A DNA stretch of 64,000 bases, from contig NZ_KE384361.1 in the NCBI RefSeq assembly GCF_000425385.1, forward strand, positions 126,811 through 190,810, given 5' to 3'. Source of the DNA: Pseudoduganella violaceinigra DSM 15887 (lineage in GTDB: Bacteria > Pseudomonadota > Gammaproteobacteria > Burkholderiales > Burkholderiaceae_D). Positions 41,600-51,351 of this stretch are shown one piece after another. Numbering within the stretch: position 1 is the stretch's first letter; each line of letters begins with the position of its first letter. Position numbers and translations under genes: made by a program. The notes under the pieces are model-generated. The model had not been told where the DNA came from. It saw nothing but the letters and a program-made list of their open reading frames with translations, and did not search any database.

Positions 41600-43888
41600 T
41601 CAGTTTTGGAGTATCTTCGATCCCTTCATCACGATATCGCCGGTTGCCTTCGCATTGATCTTGCCCGAGCCCTTGATCGTGATGTCCTTGCCTTCGATGA
41701 CGATGGTTCCGTCTTTCTTCATTGTTATACTGGCACTACCCGTCTTGATGGTCACAGAGTCGCCCGCATCGATCACCAGGTGCTTGCCAACCTTGAGTGA
41801 ATCGTCGTCGCCAACCGAGGTGGTTCTGCCTTTCGAAACTTTGCTGGACTGTGAACCGCCAACGCTTTCGGACATGTTGGCGCCCACATCAGTCTTCTGG
41901 TTGGCCCCGACGTCGAGCGACTGGTTGACGCCAACGTTCACCACCTGGTTCGCGCCGACGGTGACCATCTGCATCGCACCAATGGTGACCTCCTGCGCCG
42001 CGCCCACCGTGATTGTCTCGTTGATGCCTACCGTGTGCGTGCGCTGCGCCACCACAGTCGCCGTTTCACAAGCCCCCACGGTAATGGTGCGGTTGGATGC
42101 GATGCTGATGGTTTCATTGGCGCCCACGTTTTCAGTACGGTTCGCGCCGATCGTGATCGTCTCGTTGGCCCCCACGTTTTCGGTCCGGTTGACGCCAATC
42201 GTGATGTTCTCATTGCTCCCGACCTTCTCCTTCCGGTCGACGCCGATCGTGATGGTTTCGTTGTTATCGACGGATTCCGTACGGTCATGCTTGACATGGG
42301 TAGTTTCGTCGTTGTCGATCGTCTTGGTCCGGTCATGTCCGACCCAATGCGTTTCATCGTTTTCGACTTCGATGTCCTGGTTCTTCTCGGCGTGCAGGAA
42401 CACCTGCTCGGCGCCCTTCTTGTCCTCAAAACGCAATTCGTTCGCATTTGCCCCGCTGCCTGATTTGGATGAGCGGCTCAGGATGCCGGTCTGCGTCATA
42501 TTGGCCGGCAGAGCATAAGGTGGCATCTGTTCAGCGTTGTACACGCGCCCGGTGATGATGGGCCGGTCCGGGTCGCCCTCCAGGAAATCGACGATCACTT
42601 CCTGTCCAATGCGCGGGATCGAGACCATGCCCCAGTTCTTGCCCGCCCAAGGATGCGAGGGACGGATCCAGCACGAGCTGTTCTCGTTCTGCTTGCCATA
42701 GCGGTCCCAGTGGAACTGGACTTTCACCCGGCCATATTTGTCGGTATAGATCTCGTCACCGGACGGGCCGACAACAATAGCCGTCTGGGGACCCTGGACG
42801 AAAGGTTTCTGCGTCACGCGCTGGGGACGGAATTGCTGGCGGCTGGCAAGCGCCGTGAAGCTGCAGTTGTAGCTGGCGCCTGCGCTCGCCGTCTCCTGCG
42901 TTTCATAAGCGTTGTATACAAGCGTATGGGTCGCCGCCATCACCAGATACTCGCGGTTCTGGTCGGCGCGTGGCTGTCCACTTAGTTTGAACAAATGCCC
43001 AACACTCAATCCGCGCGCATTGGTTGCGCCGCGCGCCAATTCAAAGCGCGTCTGCAATTCGTCCATCCTGGCTTGCACATAGCGGTTGCCGTCCGCCGCC
43101 TGCACATAGCTGCCGGGATAGTCGTAGATTTCGTAGTCCGCCAGTACATGCTCCCGTTTCACCTTGGTCTTCACCGCCAGGTCAACGGCCGGGCGCTCGA
43201 AGTCGAAATCCGTGATCTGGCAGTTACCGGGGTGGATCTCCCGCGCGTACTTCCATTGTTTTACATATTCCTGTTCGGGACGCACAACCCGTTCGGAATC
43301 GATATATGGCAGGCTGTCGCAGCCCGCGGCAGCTTGATGAGCGCTATAGGCATCGACCAGCACCATGGTATGGCGTCCCTCAGCATGCGTGAAGTAGTAG
43401 TAAATCCCCTCCTGCTCCATCAGCCGGCTGACGAAGTTGAAATCAGTCTCCCGGTACTGAACGCAGTAATTCCACTTGTGGTAACTGTCGCTCAGGTTGC
43501 TCTTCACGTCGGCCACCGCATGATCATTGAACACCTGCTTGATGATTTCCGGAACCGTCATCTCCTGGAAAATGCGGCAATCGGCCGTCCGCGTCAGGAA
43601 CCACAGCCAAGGGCGCACCATGGCGCGGTAGAAATGGTAGCGGCCGGACATCCCGGATTGCGCAAAGCGCGTCACATAGCCATTAAAGTGGCGCACACCC
43701 TCGCCTTGCATTTCCAGCTTCACCGTTACATTCTTGCCCAGTATCTGGTCAAGATTGATGTCGCCGTGCTCGCTCAGGAGATCCAGTTCAAACTCGCTCA
43801 GGCGCGACAGCTCCTCACTCGCATGCATGCGGTGAAAGAGCAATACGTCTTGCCCCAACGGCGTTACGATCTCGATCGCCCTGCGCAT
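41600..43888 (-). CDS. vgrG: Type VI spike protein VgrG (TssI) with long repeat tail
   Basis: 762 residues. The N-terminal 480 residues are gp27/gp5-like ('FHRMHASEELSRLSEFELDL', 'REYLVMAATH', 'VKVQFHWDRYGKQNENSSCW', 'QEVIVDFLEGDPDRPIITGRVYN' in pieces). Then comes a tail of about 230 residues with a seven-residue period of the type 'NETITIGxxRTxxVG', forming an extended beta-helix, and a DUF2345-like end. It makes the trimeric tip that carries PAAR or PAAR-like effectors. 14 bases after clpV. Confidence 0.95.
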   Translation of the reverse strand: MRRAIEIVTPLGQDVLLFHRMHASEELSRLSEFELDLLSEHGDINLDQILGKNVTVKLEMQGEGVRHFNGYVTRFAQSGMSGRYHFYRAMVRPWLWFLTRTADCRIFQEMTVPEIIKQVFNDHAVADVKSNLSDSYHKWNYCVQYRETDFNFVSRLMEQEGIYYYFTHAEGRHTMVLVDAYSAHQAAAGCDSLPYIDSERVVRPEQEYVKQWKYAREIHPGNCQITDFDFERPAVDLAVKTKVKREHVLADYEIYDYPGSYVQAADGNRYVQARMDELQTRFELARGATNARGLSVGHLFKLSGQPRADQNREYLVMAATHTLVYNAYETQETASAGASYNCSFTALASRQQFRPQRVTQKPFVQGPQTAIVVGPSGDEIYTDKYGRVKVQFHWDRYGKQNENSSCWIRPSHPWAGKNWGMVSIPRIGQEVIVDFLEGDPDRPIITGRVYNAEQMPPYALPANMTQTGILSRSSKSGSGANANELRFEDKKGAEQVFLHAEKNQDIEVENDETHWVGHDRTKTIDNDETTHVKHDRTESVDNNETITIGVDRKEKVGSNENITIGVNRTENVGANETITIGANRTENVGANETISIASNRTITVGACETATVVAQRTHTVGINETITVGAAQEVTIGAMQMVTVGANQVVNVGVNQSLDVGANQKTDVGANMSESVGGSQSSKVSKGRTTSVGDDDSLKVGKHLVIDAGDSVTIKTGSASITMKKDGTIVIEGKDITIKGSGKINAKATGDIVMKGSKILQN

Positions 43889-43902
43889 TCCGCCCTCCCG
43901 GC

Positions 43903-46572
43903 CTATTCGAATCGGTAGTCGAAGTCCCCATCGCGCACGCCAACCGCAATGCTTGCGAGCGGAGTGCTTCCCAAGCTACGCGTCAGCAGCTCCACGCTGA
44001 TCCTGGGTAGCATGGTGTTGGTCAAGATCGCATCGACCGCGCGCGCTCCGCTTTCCAGCTCATTGCAGCGGGCCGCAATGAGCCGGGGAACCGCCGCGTC
44101 ATAGCGGAATCCGATCTTGTGCTGCTCCGCAATGCGATGACCGATGCGATCCAATTGCAGGCCAATGATGCTGCCCAGCATTCCCTCCGAGATAGGCGCG
44201 TACGGCACGACCACCAGCCGGCCCAGCAATGCTGCCGGAAACACCTTCAACAGCGGATCGCGCAGCGCCTTGACGATACCCGCCGGCTCGGGCGTCAATT
44301 CCGGATCTTTGTAAAGCTTCATCAACAGTTCCGAGCCCACATTGGATGTCAGCAGGATCAGGGTGTTCTTGAAATCGATATGCCGCCCTTCCGCGTCTTC
44401 CATCCAGCCCTTGTCGAACACCTGGAAGAAAATTTCGTGCACGTCGGGATGGGCCTTCTCGACCTCGTCCAGCAGGACCACGCTGTAGGGCTTGCGGCGC
44501 ACTGCTTCGGTCAGGATGCCGCCTTCGCCATACCCGACATACCCGGGCGGCGATCCTTTCAGGGTCGACACCGAATGCGCTTCCTGGAACTCGCTCATAT
44601 TGATGGTGATGATGTTCTGCTCGCCGCCGTACAGCGCCTCGGCCAGCGCCAGTCCAGTTTCCGTCTTGCCTACACCGGAAGGACCGCACAGCAGGAACAC
44701 GCCGATCGGCCTGTTGGGATTATCCAGCTTGGCGCGCGAAGTCTGGATCCTGCGCGCAATCGCTTCCAGCCCCTCGCGTTGCCCGACCACCCGCTGATTC
44801 AGCGTTTGCGCCAGCGCGAGCACAGCTTCGACTTCGTCTTTCACCATCCGGCCAAGCGGAATACCGGTCCAATCGGCCACCACCGACGCTACGGCCTGGG
44901 CATCGACTGCCGGCATGATCAGCGGGCTTTCGCCCTGCATGTCGGCCAGCCGCTGTTGCAGTACTTGCAGCTTGTCCAGCGCGGCGCCGCGTCCGGCGCG
45001 CTCCGCCTGGCCGTCGACGGCAACGCCCTCCGTGCGCAACTGGCCCCGCAATGCAAGGATTTCATCCACCAGGTCTTTCTCATTGATCCAGCGCGTCTCC
45101 AGGCCATCCAGGCGGCTGCGTTCCGCCTGCAGATTGCGCTCCGCCGCGCTGCGCCGTTCAGCCGTATCGAGGCCAATCGCTTCCTCGCGGCCAATAATGG
45201 CCAATTCCGTTTCAAGCGCCTCGATGCGCCGCTTGCTGTCTTCCACCCCAGCGGGCGTCCCATGCTGGCTGATGGCGACGCGTGCGCAACTGGTGTCAAG
45301 CAGGCTGATGGCCTTGTCCGGCAATTGCCGCGCCGGGATATAGCGGCGGGACAGCCTGACAGCGGCATCGATCGCCTCGTCCAAAACCTGGATGCGATGA
45401 TGCTTTTCCAATGCCCCCGCCAGGCCGCGCACCATCAGGATGGCCTTTTCCTCATCCGGTTCGTCGACCTGGACCACCTGGAAGCGCCGGGTCAGCGCCG
45501 GATCCTTCTCGATGTACTTCTTATACTCGGCCCATGTCGTCGCACCGATAGTGCGCAATGTACCGCGTGCCAGCGCTGGCTTCAGCAGGTTTGCCGCGTC
45601 CCCGGTGCCGGCCGCACCGCCTGCGCCAATCAGGGTATGGGCCTCATCGATGAACAGGATGACAGGCTTCGGCGAAGCCTGCACCTCGTCGATCACCTGT
45701 CGCAAGCGGTTCTCGAATTCCCCTTTCATACTGGCGCCGGCCTGCAACAACCCGACGTCCAGCATGAGCAGGGACATATCGCGCAATGGCGGCGGAACAT
45801 CGCCGCTGGCGATACGCGCGGCAAAGCCCTCCACCACCGCCGTCTTGCCGACACCAGCCTCGCCGGTCAGGATGGGATTGTTCTGGCGCCGCCGCATCAG
45901 GATATCGACGATCTGGCGTACTTCCTCGTCGCGGCCGGTGACTGGATCAATCTCGCCTTTGCGCGCCCGTTCGGTCAAGTCCACCGCAAATCGCTTGAGC
46001 GCCTCCTGCTTGCCAAGTTGCGCCGGCGGCATTGCCCCGCTGGCCTCGCCCGGTACAGCCGACAGGCCGCTGCCGTCGCCGGAATGCAAGCTTTGTTCCG
46101 GCGATCCGTTGACGATATCGACGAAATTCTCGGTCAGGACATCAAGCTTGATCCGATCGAACTCCGGCGAAATGCGCAGGAAGACATTGCGCAGCGAGGG
46201 CGTCTTCAGGATTCCCACCGCCAGATGCCCGCTGCGCACCTGCGACGCGCCGAACATCAGCGTTGCATAGACCCAGGCCCGCTCCACCGCATTTTCGATA
46301 TGCATGGACAGGTCAGAAATCGAGGTCGAGCCACGCGGCAGCCGGTCCAGCGCCGACGTCAGATCGGCAGCCAGGCGCGAAGCGTCCAGTTCGAAATAGC
46401 GTGCAATGCTGTGCAGGTCGGAGTCCTGCGCCTGCAAGATCTGCTGCACCCAATGTTCCAGTTCCACGTAGGGATTCCCACGCAGCTTGCACAGTACCGT
46501 GGCGCCCTCGATCGACTTGTAAGCCAGGCTGTTCAATTTCCCAAACAGCGCAATCCGGCTGATCTCACCCAT
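43903..46572 (-). CDS. clpV: Type VI sheath-recycling ATPase ClpV (TssH)
   Basis: 889 residues. N-terminal Clp-N domain (about 10-155), AAA+ 1 with Walker A GEAGVGKT (237-244) and Walker B LFIDEAH, a coiled-coil middle domain (about 445-545) and AAA+ 2 with Walker A GPSGVGKT (630-637). It unfolds contracted TssB/TssC sheath for reuse. The start overlaps the tssG stop by 8 bases. Confidence 0.97.
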   Translation of the reverse strand: MGEISRIALFGKLNSLAYKSIEGATVLCKLRGNPYVELEHWVQQILQAQDSDLHSIARYFELDASRLAADLTSALDRLPRGSTSISDLSMHIENAVERAWVYATLMFGASQVRSGHLAVGILKTPSLRNVFLRISPEFDRIKLDVLTENFVDIVNGSPEQSLHSGDGSGLSAVPGEASGAMPPAQLGKQEALKRFAVDLTERARKGEIDPVTGRDEEVRQIVDILMRRRQNNPILTGEAGVGKTAVVEGFAARIASGDVPPPLRDMSLLMLDVGLLQAGASMKGEFENRLRQVIDEVQASPKPVILFIDEAHTLIGAGGAAGTGDAANLLKPALARGTLRTIGATTWAEYKKYIEKDPALTRRFQVVQVDEPDEEKAILMVRGLAGALEKHHRIQVLDEAIDAAVRLSRRYIPARQLPDKAISLLDTSCARVAISQHGTPAGVEDSKRRIEALETELAIIGREEAIGLDTAERRSAAERNLQAERSRLDGLETRWINEKDLVDEILALRGQLRTEGVAVDGQAERAGRGAALDKLQVLQQRLADMQGESPLIMPAVDAQAVASVVADWTGIPLGRMVKDEVEAVLALAQTLNQRVVGQREGLEAIARRIQTSRAKLDNPNRPIGVFLLCGPSGVGKTETGLALAEALYGGEQNIITINMSEFQEAHSVSTLKGSPPGYVGYGEGGILTEAVRRKPYSVVLLDEVEKAHPDVHEIFFQVFDKGWMEDAEGRHIDFKNTLILLTSNVGSELLMKLYKDPELTPEPAGIVKALRDPLLKVFPAALLGRLVVVPYAPISEGMLGSIIGLQLDRIGHRIAEQHKIGFRYDAAVPRLIAARCNELESGARAVDAILTNTMLPRISVELLTRSLGSTPLASIAVGVRDGDFDYRFE

Positions 46573-47620
46573 GATGTTTTCCTTTTGACGATAAAGCGGC
46601 GGTCAAGCGTTCCGGCTCCAGCACCAGGTCGCGCGCATCCTGCGCGCGCGCTTGCGTGCCCAGCCAGGTGCTCCATCCCAGTCGCTGATACCTGCCGAGA
46701 CGCGCCGCGGGAACTTGTTCGCGTTTGAGGATCAGACGCACATCCCACTCCAGTTCGAAGCAGAGATATTGGCGCACCCAGTCGACCAGTTTCGGGAGCG
46801 CCGGGCCGCCCGGGAGAAATTCTTCCAGCTGGCCCAGCGCCAAAGGGCCAAGGCAAAGGCGGAACTTGTGCTGCCGGTCCCATACCCGCCGCCCAAGCAC
46901 GGCGCCAAGTCCCACGCCCGCTTGCGGACTTACGCTGGAACCGGCGAGCCGCGTGCGATCAACCTCCGCCAGCGTAAGCCAGTGCCCGACATATGGCTCC
47001 AGCGTCACCGGGAGGCGGAAATAACCGGCCAGTAGAGCCACCAGGCCGTCGGTGTTGCGTACTTGGCGCGCCAGGAGGCCGGCATAAAACAGTTTGGCGT
47101 TATCCTGGACCGCATCGCGCTCGCGTAAGCTGGCATCACCAAGACCGCACAGTGCGCCGACGTAGATCGAAAAACGGTCGTCGCGCGGCCGGTCCAGACT
47201 GACGGTTGGCTGGGCCTGGGCCCACGCCCGGTAGAACAGGGCCAGGAAACGGTGGTGGAACAGGTCCAGGAAGCGCGTCAACGCAAGGTCGCCGGAGTGC
47301 TGGCTGCGGCTGCGGGCGAATTCCGTCAGATGCAGGGGCAATGGTCCGTTTGGGCCCAGCAGGCCAAAAAAGCGGACCTCCAGCCGAGGCACCGCCGAGC
47401 CTTGCGGCTGATGGAAGGACGACAGGGTGGCTGGCGCAAAATCCAGCGCGGCCTCCTGGGCCAGGCGCAGCGCCTCGTCGGCGGGCCGCAGCGCCTGCCC
47501 AATGCGCGGCAGATGCGGGAACAGGCAATCGATACGGCGCAGCGCCTGGAAGAAATCGTGCCGGTACGGCGCCATCTCCAGTGCCTGGAAATACGTCAGA
47601 TGATCAAGCCGGTCCCGCAT
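46565..47620 (-). CDS. tssG: Type VI baseplate protein TssG
   Basis: 351 residues from the ATG at 47620 (GGGAG six bases upstream); it overlaps tssF by 25 bases. 'FFQALRRIDCLFPHLPRIG' and 'FFGLLGPNGPLPLHLTEFARS' (in part) are TssG hallmarks. Forms the baseplate wedge with TssE and TssF. Confidence 0.94.
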   Translation of the reverse strand: MRDRLDHLTYFQALEMAPYRHDFFQALRRIDCLFPHLPRIGQALRPADEALRLAQEAALDFAPATLSSFHQPQGSAVPRLEVRFFGLLGPNGPLPLHLTEFARSRSQHSGDLALTRFLDLFHHRFLALFYRAWAQAQPTVSLDRPRDDRFSIYVGALCGLGDASLRERDAVQDNAKLFYAGLLARQVRNTDGLVALLAGYFRLPVTLEPYVGHWLTLAEVDRTRLAGSSVSPQAGVGLGAVLGRRVWDRQHKFRLCLGPLALGQLEEFLPGGPALPKLVDWVRQYLCFELEWDVRLILKREQVPAARLGRYQRLGWSTWLGTQARAQDARDLVLEPERLTAALSSKGKHHG

Positions 47621-49470
47621 CTGGGCTCCCAACGCATGATTTCGCCGCGCCCGGTCGAACGCAGAACGGTTTCGGTGAAGGAATTGATCGACACGTAACG
47701 GGCGAAGAACTCCTCCATGACGCTGCCGAACAGGAAAGCACTCCCGCCCTGGAACCCCATTTCGTCGACTTCCAGCTCGATTCGCAAGCCGCGCCCGAAG
47801 GAAATGGGCCCGCAGCCGCGCAACCGGCGCACGATAGGCGCGGCCCGCACGGCCTGCAGCGCGTCGATTTGCCGCTGCAGGCTGCCTCCTGTGCTGTTCG
47901 CGTACAAAGCGAGCATCTGGCGCAGGGCTTGCGCTCCCTCCCCTTCGTCCGTGTTCAGCAAGGACAGATAATTGAGCGACAAATGACTGATGAAGCGCCA
48001 GGCGGCAGCGCCTTCCCACAGGGGAGAGTGCGGCTTCGAGGGCCCCTTGACGCAGCGTATCCCCGCCACCGGGGCAGCGTGGTCCAGCACAAAATCCGAC
48101 ACCCCACTTCCCAGCGGCAGGTGCAAAGGGAGATCGCGGTTGGTGCACAGCGTCGTAATGGCGAGCTGGCGCAGATCGTGGCGGTACGGCGCTTCGTCAG
48201 GGTCCACCAGCGAAATGAATACCTCGCTGCCCACGTAGCTGGACCGGAAGCCGTTCCGCCTCTGCGCTTCAGACAGCACCCGAGGCTCACGCTGCGTGGT
48301 GAAGTAGGCCGCGTGCTGCCGCCCTTCGGTATGATAGGCCGCGTAAAACGGCGCGAAATGCCGTTCGCTGTCGCTGCCGACGCCGTGGCCGGTCACCCCG
48401 GTCACCTCGTAGACCTCATAATCCATCGGACGGGTGCGATCCGCCACCACATGGTAATCGTGGGAGCCATCGTTCAGATGCACCCGGTCGGCGCGTTTGG
48501 GAAACAGGTTGACCGCGGGCGCGCAGAACAGGGAAAAATTGGAGGCGTCGACCACGCTCTCCAGCGAAGCGTCGCCGCGCTCGAACAGCAGGACCACCTC
48601 CAGCTCATTACCGGCATGCCGCCGCACGCCCGGTCCAAGCCCTTGCAGGTCGATGAAGAGGAAGCGCTGCGGGAAGGAAAAATACTCCTGTAGCAGACGG
48701 TAGCCCTGGAAAGAGCGCAAGGCCGGCGGCAACAAAGCCTGCTCATCCTGGTATCCTGATTTACCGACCCTATCCGCAGGGAGGAACTGATGCCATGGCC
48801 AGGGACGGGTGGCAGGCGCCACCAGCATGCCGACACAGGCGCCAAGGCAAAGCTCGTGCAATTTGTAGGCGATTTCGTCGCTGCCGGACAGGAAGACCTG
48901 CAAGCGATCAAGCCCCAGCTGCTGGAATTGCAGGCCGGCCGTTGTTTTCAGCCGCAAGCGCACGCCGCCCTTGATCCGCTGCGCAACAGGCAGCGACGTC
49001 AACGGCAGGTCCGGCGCAAAGGAAAAGTATTCCGCCGACGCTACTTCAATCGGCCACAAGGAAAGATCCTGCGCGGTCCTGAATTCGCAGGCGACACTGT
49101 CGCCCTTGCCGGGGGCACTGCGCAGGATGCTGCCGCGGGCAATCTTCAACCCTTGCGCCAGGTTGGTATCGTCCGCCTGGGGACGAAATTGGGCGATGAG
49201 CATCGCCGGCGTCGGCGCCAGGAAATTCGGATAGACGATTTCCTGCAAACGCCGGGTAAAACGCGGAAATTCGGCATCCAGCTTGAGTTGCACGCGGGCC
49301 GCCATAAAGCCGACGCCTTCGAGCAGGCGCTCCACGTATGGATCGCTCACTTCGATGCCATCCATGCCAAGCCTACCGGCGATCTTGGGAAACTGGCGCG
49401 AGAATTCTGCGCCCATTTCACGCAAGTGCTGCAATTCCTGGTTGTAGTAGCGTAAGAGGCGCGGATCCAT
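47596..49470 (-). CDS. tssF: Type VI baseplate protein TssF
   Basis: 624 residues from the ATG at 49470 with GGAGG; longer upstream frame is not needed. The start 'LLRYYNQELQHLREMGAEF' and 'GRLGMDGIEVSDPYVERLLEG' (in part) are typical. It pairs with two TssK-bound wedges and TssG in the baseplate. Starts 1 base after the tssE stop. Confidence 0.95.
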   Translation of the reverse strand: MDPRLLRYYNQELQHLREMGAEFSRQFPKIAGRLGMDGIEVSDPYVERLLEGVGFMAARVQLKLDAEFPRFTRRLQEIVYPNFLAPTPAMLIAQFRPQADDTNLAQGLKIARGSILRSAPGKGDSVACEFRTAQDLSLWPIEVASAEYFSFAPDLPLTSLPVAQRIKGGVRLRLKTTAGLQFQQLGLDRLQVFLSGSDEIAYKLHELCLGACVGMLVAPATRPWPWHQFLPADRVGKSGYQDEQALLPPALRSFQGYRLLQEYFSFPQRFLFIDLQGLGPGVRRHAGNELEVVLLFERGDASLESVVDASNFSLFCAPAVNLFPKRADRVHLNDGSHDYHVVADRTRPMDYEVYEVTGVTGHGVGSDSERHFAPFYAAYHTEGRQHAAYFTTQREPRVLSEAQRRNGFRSSYVGSEVFISLVDPDEAPYRHDLRQLAITTLCTNRDLPLHLPLGSGVSDFVLDHAAPVAGIRCVKGPSKPHSPLWEGAAAWRFISHLSLNYLSLLNTDEGEGAQALRQMLALYANSTGGSLQRQIDALQAVRAAPIVRRLRGCGPISFGRGLRIELEVDEMGFQGGSAFLFGSVMEEFFARYVSINSFTETVLRSTGRGEIMRWEPRCGTGLII

Positions 49471-49471
49471 C

Positions 49472-49984
49472 TCAGCCTCCTTTACCCAGGTCCTGCAATT
49501 CCACCACACCCGTTTCGAGATCGACATCGGTGCGCAGGCACAGTTCGAGCGGCGCGGGCTGCGCCCACAAATCGCCGTGGATCTCAATTCGCACGATATT
49601 ATGCTGGTCCAGTATGGAATCGAGCGACAGCGCCCGCACTTCCAGCGAAGATGGGATGATGCGGGGCTCGAAATCGAGGATGGCCTGCAGGATATTGCGC
49701 TCCATGCCGACCAGGTCCAGGGTCGACACCGTTTCGCCGGACATCGCCGGCAGGCCGAAATTGATTACGGAACGCTGCACGTGCTCATAGCCCGCCAGCC
49801 CGGCGTCGCGGCCCGGGCGCACCGCATTGAACAGCCAGGCAAGATCACGCAGGACCGCCGCCCGCAAGCGCTCCTTGCCAAGCAGGCGGTCGCCATGCGC
49901 GTCCTGCTTGTTTTCCGGCGATTCGTCCACCAGGCGGTCCAGCAAGCCCGGTTGCAGCCGTACTTGCGGCGTAAGGTCGCCCAT
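49472..49984 (-). CDS. tssE: Type VI baseplate protein TssE (gp25-like)
   Basis: 170 residues. 'DLAWLFNAVRPGRDAGLAGY' and 'VINFGLPAMSGET' followed by 'ILDFEPRIIPSSLEV' match the lysozyme-like gp25 family of phage-tail baseplates. It triggers sheath polymerisation with TssB/C. Short 3-base gap after tagJ. Confidence 0.93.
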   Translation of the reverse strand: MGDLTPQVRLQPGLLDRLVDESPENKQDAHGDRLLGKERLRAAVLRDLAWLFNAVRPGRDAGLAGYEHVQRSVINFGLPAMSGETVSTLDLVGMERNILQAILDFEPRIIPSSLEVRALSLDSILDQHNIVRIEIHGDLWAQPAPLELCLRTDVDLETGVVELQDLGKGG

Positions 49985-49987
49985 GTG

Positions 49988-50821
49988 CTATCCCATTCCT
50001 TGCGTGCCTGCGGAACTTGCCTGCGCATCGATCGCGATGCGGCGTATATCCATCAGCGGCAGCTCGCCCGTGTCCGTGGCAAGCATACGTTGGCCAAGGC
50101 CCTGGTACATGCCGGGTGCCACTTCATGCCAATCGGTCTTGCCGCTCAGCAGAAGCGCGCTGTCGGAGGACAGTTCGGATCCCGGGTAGCGGGTCGGCAC
50201 CAGCCCGACTGCTTCCCCACCATTGGAAAATGCGAAATGTGCCGGCATCCAGACCACATCGCGCAAGTCTTGCGGCGCCTCGATCACCACTTCACTGAGA
50301 TTGGAAAAGGGCAGCCAATAGTATTTTCCATTGATGATGGCCTCGAGTACCGGGCCCAGGCGTGGATCCGCATCGGCAATCCAGTTAAAAGGCTGGTCGT
50401 CGACCGTTCCGCTGGATGCGGGAGCCCGCTCAAATGCCATGTCACGCAGTTTTTCCGCCTGCTCCATTTCGCCGCGCCCGGCATGCAGCGAGGACTCGAT
50501 CAGCAGTGCCAGCCAGGCATCCGGCTGGCCGAAGACCAACGGCGCGGCGCTGCCGGCGAATACGCGCGCACGCTGGGCTTCACAGCGGATGGCAGCGCCA
50601 TACATCTGCGCCATCGGCAGTGCCGCGGCATCCAGTTCCGCCGCGACGCCAAGCTGCGTCAGCGCCCGCTCCCACTGGCCAAGCACAAGCAGGAGCTGGG
50701 ACAGAAAAATACGCATCTTGGCGTCGCCCGGGTTCCGTCGCACCGATTCCTGCAACAGTTGCAGGGCGACGGCCGGATCCCCGTCGCGCATGCTTTGTTC
50801 GGCATCCAGGCTATCGCTCAT
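49988..50821 (-). CDS. tagJ: Type VI accessory protein TagJ (ImpE)
   Basis: 277 residues from the ATG at 50821. The N-terminal half is TPR-like ('DPAVALQLLQESVRRNPGDA', 'LLLVLGQWERALTQL'), the second half is the ImpE domain ('RLGPVLEAIINGKYYWLPF', 'RDVVWMPAHF'). TagJ binds the TssB N-terminus and modulates ClpV action. Confidence 0.9.
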   Translation of the reverse strand: MSDSLDAEQSMRDGDPAVALQLLQESVRRNPGDAKMRIFLSQLLLVLGQWERALTQLGVAAELDAAALPMAQMYGAAIRCEAQRARVFAGSAAPLVFGQPDAWLALLIESSLHAGRGEMEQAEKLRDMAFERAPASSGTVDDQPFNWIADADPRLGPVLEAIINGKYYWLPFSNLSEVVIEAPQDLRDVVWMPAHFAFSNGGEAVGLVPTRYPGSELSSDSALLLSGKTDWHEVAPGMYQGLGQRMLATDTGELPLMDIRRIAIDAQASSAGTQGMG

Positions 50822-50840
50822 GAGGCTAAGCTCCAAATCA

Positions 50841-51332
50841 TTACTGGCCCTCGTAAATATCCATCTCGAACGATGTGCTGCCGCGCCCCGCGCCGTCGGC
50901 GCCTTGCGGCTTGTACTCCACCACCAGCTTGCTGAAGGCAATGCTCAGTTCCTCGGTCAGTTCGGCGAACTCGCCCGGCGGACTTGACTGCACATTGATG
51001 GCGGAAATACGCGCCTTTGCCATGGAGATCTTGAAGTACTCGACCGGATTGGCGCCCCCGGCCTTGCGCACCGTGAGCACCGCCTCCTTCAGTACCTCAT
51101 TGCTGCGCAGCGCCGCCATCAAGGCGGTGCTGGCCCGGTCCACGCGCTTCGACACCTTCAGGTCCCGCACCGCCGTTTTCCCGGTTGCCTGCCCGTGCAT
51201 GTAATTGCCCTCCATGCCCCAGGACCACGCCAGCACATCGATCTCGTCCTTGTGCGAGCAATCCTGCGCCTCGCCCTTGATGGCCCCCTGCCGGGCGCCA
51301 TCAATTTTCAGGAACATATCGCCTTGCGCCAT
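50841..51332 (-). CDS. hcp: Hcp tube protein (TssD), paralogue 1
   Basis: 163 residues with GGGAGGG before the ATG. 'DMFLKIDGARQGAIKGEAQD' and 'IDVLAWSWGM' are Hcp hallmarks. Hcp hexamers stack into the secreted tube. It differs clearly from its neighbour at 51352 (for instance in the middle loop), so it may carry different cargo. Confidence 0.93.
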   Translation of the reverse strand: MAQGDMFLKIDGARQGAIKGEAQDCSHKDEIDVLAWSWGMEGNYMHGQATGKTAVRDLKVSKRVDRASTALMAALRSNEVLKEAVLTVRKAGGANPVEYFKISMAKARISAINVQSSPPGEFAELTEELSIAFSKLVVEYKPQGADGAGRGSTSFEMDIYEGQ

Positions 51333-51351
51333 CTGCCCTCCCGTCCGGCCG

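Noticed and set aside
41870..42380. Regular repeats that might be a CRISPR array
   Set aside because: The repeats are in frame, degenerate and encode the VgrG beta-helix; no uniform spacers.
40503..42518. 671-codon plus-strand frame opposite vgrG and the TIGR02270 gene
   Set aside because: Crosses three real genes; its low-complexity part mirrors the VgrG repeats.
44119..46728. Long open frame (869 codons) opposite clpV
   Set aside because: Antisense shadow of clpV caused by high GC; composition is unlike a protein and clpV is certain.
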